In this document: piece by piece, positions 7,494 to 12,110 of the stretch
Layout: each line of letters begins with the position of its first letter
Numbering within the stretch: the first letter of the stretch is position 1
Assembly (NCBI GenBank): GCA_027489835.1
Contig: JAIXZF010000464.1
Location: 1 to 12,110 of the forward strand
Origin: Hyphomicrobiales bacterium
Lineage (GTDB): Bacteria; Pseudomonadota; Alphaproteobacteria; Rhizobiales; Beijerinckiaceae
Length of the DNA: 12,110 nt
Direction of reading: 5' to 3'
Made by a program: the position numbers and the translations under genes
Notes under the pieces: generated by a model
What the model was told of the DNA's origin: nothing
What the model saw: the letters and a program-made list of their open reading frames with translations, nothing else
Databases searched by the model: none

Positions 7494-7516
7494 AGTTGTA
7501 TTAAAACTAAGACCTC
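7494..7516. promoter_or_regulatory. Shared AT-rich motif, copy 2 (candidate operator)
   Basis: It begins AGTTGTATTAAA and ends ACCTC exactly as copy 1 at 2864-2886 (19 of 23 positions identical). The imperfect dyad is weaker here: GTATTAAA facing the reverse complement of GTCTTAGT (5 of 8). The same element in front of both divergent gene pairs suggests co-regulation, probably by the GntR protein encoded at 10961-11764. Confidence 0.55.
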
Positions 7517-7527
7517 ATGCTTGTCAC

Positions 7528-7535
7528 GAGGGAAG
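7528..7535 (+). promoter_or_regulatory. Ribosome binding site deciding the GTG start of the SDR gene
   Basis: GAGGGAAG lies 7 bp before GTG 7543. Upstream in-frame starts (as far as 7300) would run through the divergent gene and the shared motif, so GTG 7543 is preferred. Confidence 0.6.
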
Positions 7536-7542
7536 CCGAGGC

Positions 7543-8343
7543 GTGAGCCAGCCCGCAGCGAACAGCGCCCAAACGGCCTTCGAGGCAGGCTTTGCCCGTG
7601 GCAGGCGCTTTGCCGTAGTGGGCGGCTGCGGCGGCATCGGCCGACCGCTCGTCGCGGCTCTCGTCGCTGCCGGAGGGCAGGTGGCCTGCCTCGACCTGCC
7701 CGCCTCGCAGGCCCGCCATCCGCCTCCGCCGGGCACGCTCGCGCTGGAATGCGACGCCACCAGCGAGGCGGAGGTCGCCGCCGCCTTCCGCCGCGTCGGT
7801 GAGGACTTCGGGGGGCTCGACGGGCTGGTCCATCTCGCCGGCTTCGCGAGGGCCCGCCAGCCCGTTGCCGAGACCGGGCTCGAGGCCTGGGCCGACGTGA
7901 TCGACGGCAACCTCACCTCGACCTTCCTGGCTTGCCGCGCCGCGCTGCCGCTGCTGCGCCATGGCGAGGGCGCGGCCATCGTCACCACCTCCTCCGGCCT
8001 CGCCCTGAAGCCGACCCCGGGCTACGGTCCCTATTCGGCCTCCAAGGCCGCCATCCTGTCGCTGACCCGGCTGATCGCGCAGGAGAACGCCCCCCACATT
8101 CGCGCCAACGCCGTCGCGCCCGGCGCGGTCGACACCGCCTTCCTGCGCGGCGGCACCGGCCGCGGCGGCGACGACGCCAACGAGACGCGCCTCGACTTCG
8201 ACGCCTATCTCAGGACCGTGCCGCTGGCGCGCCTCGCCGTGCCGGCCGACGTGGTCGGGCCCATCCTGTTCCTTCTGTCCCCCGCCGCCGCCTACGTCAC
8301 GGGGCAGACGCTCCACGTCAACGGCGGCCTTCTGATGGTGTGA
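7543..8343 (+). CDS. Short-chain dehydrogenase/reductase (SDR) family oxidoreductase
   Basis: The 266-residue classical SDR has the cofactor motif VVGGCGGIG (Gly-rich, residues 27-33), an acidic residue closing the second strand (CLDLP, Asp51) that favours NAD(H), and CDATS near 70. HLAG at 97-100 replaces the usual NNAG. The catalytic Ser is in TTSSG (Ser151), and YSASK (Tyr164, Lys168) is the active-site YxxxK, followed by NAVAPGAVDTAF. The C-terminal GQTLHVNGG is typical. It probably oxidises a secondary or primary alcohol or reduces a ketone in the catabolic route. The GTG start is supported by GAGGGAAG and by the distance to the Gly-rich motif. It is the first gene of an operon; the ALDH start follows after 2 bp. 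The substrate is unknown. Confidence 0.9.
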   Translation: MSQPAANSAQTAFEAGFARGRRFAVVGGCGGIGRPLVAALVAAGGQVACLDLPASQARHPPPPGTLALECDATSEAEVAAAFRRVGEDFGGLDGLVHLAGFARARQPVAETGLEAWADVIDGNLTSTFLACRAALPLLRHGEGAAIVTTSSGLALKPTPGYGPYSASKAAILSLTRLIAQENAPHIRANAVAPGAVDTAFLRGGTGRGGDDANETRLDFDAYLRTVPLARLAVPADVVGPILFLLSPAAAYVTGQTLHVNGGLLMV

Positions 8344-8345
8344 CG

Positions 8346-9890
8346 ATGGATGCCTCCGCCCCGCCTCGCGCCCCGCTCCAGGCCCCGTCCCGCGCCGTGC
8401 TGCCGACCCTGGCGCCGCCGCTGACGCGGAGCTTCGTCGGCGGCGCCGCGGAGCGAGGCGAGGGCATGCGCCTTCCGGTCTTCTATCCCGCGACGGGCGC
8501 CCAGGTCGGCGAGCTCGCCGAGGCGGATGCAGCGGAGGTCGACCGCGCCGTGCAGGCGGCGCGCCGCGCCTTCCTGCGCTCTGGCTGGGCGAGCCTGCCC
8601 ACCGAGCGCCGGCAGGAGATGCTGCTGAAACTGCACGACATCGTGCTCGCCCACGCCGATGAGCTCGCGCGGCTGGAATGCCTGAATCTCGGCATCGTGC
8701 TCAGGGAGCTGCGCGAGCGGCACATGAAGCGCGCCGCCTACAATTTCCGCTTCTTCGCCGAGTTCATCGGCCAGGCGAAGGGCGAGGTCTACGACCAGAT
8801 GGCAGGCTATCGCAGCTTCGTGGTGCGCGAGCCCGTCGGCGTCGCGGCGCTGATCGCGCCCTGGAACGCGCCTGTGGCGCTCGCCTCCATGAAGGTCGCG
8901 GCCGCCATCGCCTTCGGCAACACCTGCGTGCTGAAGCCATCCGAGCAGACGCCGCTGGCGCTCGCCCGCTTCGTCGAGCTGCTGCACGAGGCAGGCCTGC
9001 CCGACGGCGTCGTCAATCTCGTCAACGGCCGCGGCGCGGTGACGGGCGAGGCGCTGGTCGCCCATCCGGACATCGACCTCGTGAGCTTCACGGGCGGCAC
9101 CGAGACCGGCCGGCGCATCATGTCCGTCGCCGGCCGACGCCTGAAGCCGTGCACGCTCGAGCTTGGCGGCAAGAGCGCCAACATCGTCTTCGCCTCCGCC
9201 GACATCGAGCGGGCGCTGGACGCCGCGCTGGTCGGCATCTTCTCCAACAATGGCCAGCAATGCCTGGCCGGGTCGCGCATCCTCGTCGAAAAGCGCATCG
9301 CCGACGATTTCATCGCCCGCTTCGCCGAGCGCGCCGCGCGCATCCGCGTCGGCGATCCGATGTCGGACGCGACCGAGCTCGGCCCGCTCGCCTCCGCAGC
9401 CCACCGGGCCCGCGTCCTCGGCTTCGTCGAGACGGCCCGGGCCGACGGGGCGAAGCTCCTCACCGGGGGGGAGGCGGCGATGCCGGGCGGCGATCTCGAC
9501 GGCGGCTATTTCGTCAGCCCCACCGCGGTGCTCGCGCCCTCCAATGCCGCGCGCGTCTGCCAGGACGAGATCTTCGGGCCGTTCGCCGCCTTCCTCACCT
9601 TCGGGAGCTATGACGAGGCCATCGCCATGGCCAACGACACGCGCTTCGGCCTCGTCTCCTATGTCTGGTCGGACCACATGCCCACCATCGAGCGGGCCAG
9701 CCGCGAGCTGCACTCGGGCGTCGTCTGGGTCAACACGCCCATGGTGCGCGAGCTGCGCGCGCCCTTCGGCGGCTACAAGGAATCGGGCGTCGGCCGCGAG
9801 GGCGGCGAGGCCTGCCAGGCCTTCTACACCGAAAGCAAGACCGTCACGCTGCCGGCAAGCCCGGTTGCGGTGAGGCGGCTGGGACTTTGA
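8346..9890 (+). CDS. NAD(P)-dependent aldehyde dehydrogenase
   Basis: The 514-residue aldehyde dehydrogenase would oxidise an aldehyde to the carboxylic acid in the cytosol. All key elements are present: IAPWNAPVALA (Asn174, oxyanion), VLKPSEQTP (Lys197 and Glu200 cofactor region), FTGGTETGR (248-256), LELGGKSANIVF (general base Glu272), NNGQQCLAGSR (nucleophile Cys306) and DEIFGP (Glu408). The ~25-residue proline-rich N-terminal extension before LTRSFVGG is slightly longer than usual. The C-terminus PFGGYKESGVGREGG is typical. It resembles semialdehyde dehydrogenases of aromatic catabolism (HpaE or betaine-aldehyde types), but the substrate is not assignable. Only 2 bp separate it from the SDR, so an alcohol-aldehyde-acid relay is plausible. 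The ribosome site is weak, consistent with translational coupling to the SDR. Confidence 0.95.
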   Translation: MDASAPPRAPLQAPSRAVLPTLAPPLTRSFVGGAAERGEGMRLPVFYPATGAQVGELAEADAAEVDRAVQAARRAFLRSGWASLPTERRQEMLLKLHDIVLAHADELARLECLNLGIVLRELRERHMKRAAYNFRFFAEFIGQAKGEVYDQMAGYRSFVVREPVGVAALIAPWNAPVALASMKVAAAIAFGNTCVLKPSEQTPLALARFVELLHEAGLPDGVVNLVNGRGAVTGEALVAHPDIDLVSFTGGTETGRRIMSVAGRRLKPCTLELGGKSANIVFASADIERALDAALVGIFSNNGQQCLAGSRILVEKRIADDFIARFAERAARIRVGDPMSDATELGPLASAAHRARVLGFVETARADGAKLLTGGEAAMPGGDLDGGYFVSPTAVLAPSNAARVCQDEIFGPFAAFLTFGSYDEAIAMANDTRFGLVSYVWSDHMPTIERASRELHSGVVWVNTPMVRELRAPFGGYKESGVGREGGEACQAFYTESKTVTLPASPVAVRRLGL

Positions 9891-9913
9891 ACGCCGCACA
9901 TCGACCTGACAAC

Positions 9914-9920
9914 GGAGGAG
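9914..9920 (+). promoter_or_regulatory. Strong ribosome binding site of the substrate-binding protein
   Basis: GGAGGAG is placed 5 bp before ATG 9926, the strongest Shine-Dalgarno in the window. It fits high expression of a periplasmic binding protein relative to its operon partners, and excludes the upstream in-frame start near 9887. Confidence 0.75.
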
Positions 9921-9925
9921 CCACC

Positions 9926-10939
9926 ATGACGACCCGCAGAACCTTCCTCGCAAGCGCCTCGGCGCTGGCCGGCGCGAGCCTGATCGCCTCTCCCGCCATC
10001 GTCCGCGCCCAGGCGCGCGAGCCGCTGACGGTCATGACCCCCTTCGGCTTCATCTCCGACTTCATCGAGATGATGAACGCGGTCTCCGGCGGCCATTTCG
10101 CCAGGGAGGGCTTCGAAGCGAAGCTCCTCGGCGGGCAGGGCACGGCGCAGGCCACGCAGCAGCTCATCGCCGGCCAGGTGGCCTTCATCCGCGCCGCGGC
10201 CATCGACCAGATGCGCGCCGTCGCCGCCACCAGCGCGCCGCTCGTCGCCTTCGCCACGCTGTATCAGGCCTCGACCTTCCATGTGGTCTCGCTGAAGGAC
10301 AAGCCGATCACCAAGGCCGAGGACTTCAAGGGCAAGACGGTCGGCATCGTCTCGGTCGGGGGCACCACCGACATCTTTCTCGACCTCATGCTCAACAAGG
10401 TGGGCGTGCGGAAGGAGGACGTGAAGCGCGAGACCACCGGCAACAGCCCCGGCGCGCTGCAGATCATGCAGCAGGGGCGGGTCGACTGCTTCATGTGCGC
10501 CATCAACGTGGTCGTCACGCTGCAGCGCATGAACGCGCCCATCGAGGTGTGGTCGACCGACCGCTATGCGCCGATGCCGAGCCAGAGCTTCGTCACCACG
10601 CAGCAGATGGTCGACCAGAAGCCGGAGGTCATGACGCGGATCACCCGCGCGCTGCGCGCCTCGGTGAACGAGCTGATGACCCAGCCGGCGCGGCCGATCT
10701 TCGAGCGGGCGGCGAAGGATTTCGAGATCCCCGGCATCCGCGATCTTGATTCGCTCGTCTACGTCACCGATGCGGCGCGCGAGCGGCTCTGGCTCTCCGA
10801 GGGCCGCGAGAACCTGATGCGCAACGTGCCGCGGCTGTGGAAGGAGGGGGCGGACGCCCTGCGCAGCGCCGGCGTCGCGGACGTCAAGAACGTCGAGGCG
10901 CTCTACACCAACCGCTTCGTCGACGCGACCAGATCCTGA
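9926..10939 (+). CDS. ABC transporter substrate-binding protein, NitT/TauT (NMT1/THI5-like) family, Tat-exported
   Basis: The 337-residue periplasmic binding protein starts TTRRTFLASASALAGASLIA, a twin-arginine signal (Arg4-Arg5, hydrophobic core, AQA or VRA cleavage near residues 28-30), so it is probably exported folded by Tat. The mature part shows type II binding-protein features of the NMT1/TauA/SsuA group: GTAQATQQLIAGQVAFI, EDFKGKTVGIVSVGGTTD and GALQIMQQGRVDCFMC, plus a middle hinge. It would capture the substrate for the ATPase and permease at 4559-6231, the only NitT/TauT membrane components in the window. It is the last gene of the SDR-ALDH operon, 35 bp after the ALDH stop, with its own strong ribosome site. 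The ligand is not known; family ligands include taurine, sulfonates, pyrimidines, flavins and aromatic acids. Confidence 0.9.
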   Translation: MTTRRTFLASASALAGASLIASPAIVRAQAREPLTVMTPFGFISDFIEMMNAVSGGHFAREGFEAKLLGGQGTAQATQQLIAGQVAFIRAAAIDQMRAVAATSAPLVAFATLYQASTFHVVSLKDKPITKAEDFKGKTVGIVSVGGTTDIFLDLMLNKVGVRKEDVKRETTGNSPGALQIMQQGRVDCFMCAINVVVTLQRMNAPIEVWSTDRYAPMPSQSFVTTQQMVDQKPEVMTRITRALRASVNELMTQPARPIFERAAKDFEIPGIRDLDSLVYVTDAARERLWLSEGRENLMRNVPRLWKEGADALRSAGVADVKNVEALYTNRFVDATRS

Positions 10940-10960
10940 TCGTCCCGGAACGCCGGCCGC

Positions 10961-11764
10961 TCAGGCAATGGGCGTCCAGCGGGCCGTGTTGCCCACGGTC
11001 ATGCGCGACAGCGTCATGCGGTACTCGAAGCGCTCGGGCGCGTAGCAGCTTTCCTGGTGCAGCACGGGCCCGCGCGCGGCGTCGAGCATCAGCCGGCGCA
11101 TGACGATGAGCGGCGCCCGCGGCGCCACCTCCAGACGCATCGCCACGTCGGGCTCGGCGGCGATCGCGGTGATCGTCTGCTCGGCCTGCTCGGCGATCAC
11201 GCCGCGCCGCTCGAGCGCGCGCGCGATGGGCTCGTCGCCCACCTCGTCCTCGTCGAGCCCGGCCGCCAGCCGGCCCGGCACATGGATCAGCGTGTAGGAG
11301 ATCGGCCGGCCCTGGTAGCTCCTGAGCCGCCTGATCCTCAGGCAGGTGCCGTCGCCGAAATGCGGCACGAGCTCGGACGGCACCGCTCCGACGGTCCATT
11401 CGAGGTTGACCGCCGTCGTGCCCGCCTCGAACGAGATGAGGTTCTCGAGCAGGCCCGAGATGTTGGCGCGCGAAGCCCTGTCCTGCGGCGGGGCAGGGAA
11501 GGTGCCGACCCCGTGCACGCGCCGGACGAGCCCCTCCGCGCTGAGGGCGTCCAGCGTCTTCCTGATCGTGACGCGGCTCACCCCATAGCGTTCGGCCAGC
11601 GCGATCTCGGACGGCAGCGGCGCGGCCTGGTCGAGCGCGCCCTCGACGATCATCTGCCTAAGCTGGATGTAGACCTGATGGTAGAGCGGGGAGAGCCGCT
11701 GTCGGCTGGACGACCTGGACACGTCGAGGCTCCGGAAGCGAGCGAAGGGCCCGTGAGGGGCCAT
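10961..11764 (-). CDS. GntR-family transcriptional regulator, HutC/FarR subfamily (UTRA domain)
   Basis: The 267-residue regulator has an N-terminal winged helix-turn-helix at about residues 24-93. It includes PLYHQVYIQLRQMIVEGAL, PLPSEIALAERYGVSRVTIR and LSAEGLVRRVHGVGTF, the classic GntR signature. A UTRA ligand-binding domain follows (~105-257), with LRIRRLRSYQGRPISYTLIH and a C-terminal VLHQESCYAPERFEYRMTLS. HutC-type members are usually repressors relieved by a pathway metabolite. It is convergent with the transporter operon (21 bp between stops) and is the only regulator in the window, so it is the best candidate to bind the repeated motif at 2864-2886 and 7494-7516. The ATG at 11764 lacks a clear Shine-Dalgarno; GTG 11722, with GGAG 7 bp upstream, is a realistic alternative giving a protein 14 residues shorter and still complete. 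Confidence 0.93.
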   Translation of the reverse strand: MAPHGPFARFRSLDVSRSSSRQRLSPLYHQVYIQLRQMIVEGALDQAAPLPSEIALAERYGVSRVTIRKTLDALSAEGLVRRVHGVGTFPAPPQDRASRANISGLLENLISFEAGTTAVNLEWTVGAVPSELVPHFGDGTCLRIRRLRSYQGRPISYTLIHVPGRLAAGLDEDEVGDEPIARALERRGVIAEQAEQTITAIAAEPDVAMRLEVAPRAPLIVMRRLMLDAARGPVLHQESCYAPERFEYRMTLSRMTVGNTARWTPIA

Positions 11765-11825
11765 CGATGCATGTCAGGCCGGCGCGCCGCGTTCAAGGCC
11801 TGATCGGCGCTGCAGCCGCGCTCCG
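11765..11825. other. Gap between CoA-transferase and GntR genes with an inverted repeat
   Basis: The 61-bp gap separates two genes read in the same (minus) direction. TCAGGCC (11774-11780) and GGCCTGA (11797-11803) form a perfect 7-bp inverted repeat around a 16-bp spacer containing GGCGCGCC. It lies just upstream of the GntR ATG and could be an autoregulatory site or an mRNA hairpin; there is no T-run, so a terminator is unlikely. The AT-rich motif of the two divergent regions is not present here. Confidence 0.35.
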
Positions 11826-12110
11826 TCACCGACGCCTAGACGGCGACGCGGCGGCCGCGGTTTCTCCAAGGCGTTCGATCTCGTCATCGCCATAGCCTAC
11901 CGCGCGCAGCCAGCGTGCGGTGTCCTGGCCGAGCGCGGGCGGCGCGGACGGCGCCGGAAAGCCGCCATCGATCCTGAAGCCCGGGCGCGTCACGCGCAGC
12001 GCGGAGCCCGAGGATGTCTCCCCGTCGATGGCCTCGACGAAATGCCGGCCGGTGACCTGCTCCTCCCGGAGCACCTGCGGCACGGTGAGGACGCAGCCTG
12101 CCGGCACGCC
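11826..12110 (-). CDS. CaiB/BaiF class III CoA-transferase, C-terminal fragment (cut by window edge)
   Basis: The visible 94 C-terminal residues, running off the right edge, begin GVPAGCVLTVPQVLREEQV and continue with HFVEAID, then RVTRPGFRIDGGFP, APPALGQDTARWLRAVGY and GDDEIERLGE. This series (VPAG-V-T-EV-x-D/E-xQV, P-x-R/F, P-x-LGxDT, LGYxxxEI) is the standard C-terminus of family III CoA-transferases, which move CoA between acyl-CoA donors and carboxylic acids. The catalytic Asp lies outside the window. It precedes the GntR gene on the same strand, 61 bp apart, so it may activate or process an acid made by the pathway; that link is inference. The gene is open at the edge, and no internal start in the window is genuine. 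Confidence 0.85.
   Translation of the reverse strand, partial: GVPAGCVLTVPQVLREEQVTGRHFVEAIDGETSSGSALRVTRPGFRIDGGFPAPSAPPALGQDTARWLRAVGYGDDEIERLGETAAAASPSRRR

Larger units (their letters stand above)
7455..7542. promoter_or_regulatory. Divergent promoter region between second monooxygenase and SDR-ALDH operon
   Basis: The 88-bp gap between divergent starts holds the second copy of the AT-rich motif near its centre. On the plus strand TTGCCG (7480-7485) could act as a -35 element upstream of the AT-rich stretch, but no strong -10 at ideal spacing is evident. Confidence 0.6.

Noticed and set aside
6312..7802. 496-codon plus-strand frame opposite the second flavin monooxygenase
   Set aside because: It is the antisense shadow of a monooxygenase with intact FAD motifs, and it crosses the divergent promoter region; no recognisable domain is present.
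8292..9953. 553-codon minus-strand frame opposite the aldehyde dehydrogenase
   Set aside because: It is an antisense frame with low-complexity composition; the ALDH on the plus strand has every catalytic residue.
10940..10960. Terminator between the binding-protein and GntR genes
   Set aside because: Only 21 bp with a 4-bp CCGG repeat and no T-run; too weak to call.
1..12110. tRNA, rRNA, CRISPR arrays, insertion sequences, transposases, attachment sites or toxin-antitoxin genes
   Set aside because: No direct-repeat arrays, transposase or integrase motifs, or tRNA-like sequence were noticed by eye; nearly all sequence is explained by metabolic genes.

Overview
The window is about 12.1 kb of very GC-rich DNA, densely coded on both strands. 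It looks like the chromosome of an alphaproteobacterium, probably a rhizobial-type (Hyphomicrobiales) or related soil or plant-associated lineage. The grounds are the DnaE2-type error-prone polymerase, the codon bias, and a catabolic gene set with a NitT/TauT-type ABC transporter. The genus cannot be fixed from this sequence alone.

Layout. (1) Positions 1-2012 (+): the C-terminal two thirds of DnaE2 (ImuC), the SOS translesion polymerase. It is unrelated to the rest and marks the left border of a catabolic island. (2) 2018-2794 (-): an Asp/Glu racemase / maleate isomerase / arylmalonate decarboxylase superfamily enzyme. (3) Divergent from it, 2911-6231 (+): an apparent operon of a TfdB/PheA-like FAD aromatic hydroxylase, an ABC ATPase and an ABC permease. 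(4) 6258-7454 (-): a second, shorter class A FAD monooxygenase. (5) Divergent from it, 7543-10939 (+): an SDR dehydrogenase, an aldehyde dehydrogenase and a Tat-exported ABC substrate-binding protein. (6) 10961-11764 (-): a GntR/HutC-type regulator with a UTRA ligand domain. (7) 11826-12110 (-): the C-terminus of a CaiB/BaiF class III CoA-transferase running off the right edge. No RNA gene, insertion sequence, CRISPR array or broken gene was seen.

How it may work. The set reads as uptake and catabolism of an aromatic or heteroaromatic acid. The NitT/TauT transporter (split between two transcription units) would import it, the two flavin monooxygenases would hydroxylate or open the ring, the SDR and ALDH would oxidise an alcohol or aldehyde side chain to an acid, and the racemase-like enzyme and the CoA-transferase would handle ring-opened or acid products. 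No ring-cleavage dioxygenase is present in the window. The substrate is not determinable from sequence.

Most notable. A 23-bp AT-rich motif, 19/23 identical, sits in both divergent intergenic regions (2864-2886 and 7494-7516) in an otherwise GC-rich window. It would place four transcription units, including both halves of the split transporter, under one regulator, most simply the GntR protein encoded at 10961-11764. The racemase-like enzyme keeps the first catalytic Cys of its family but appears to have Gly at the second, so its chemistry may be non-standard.
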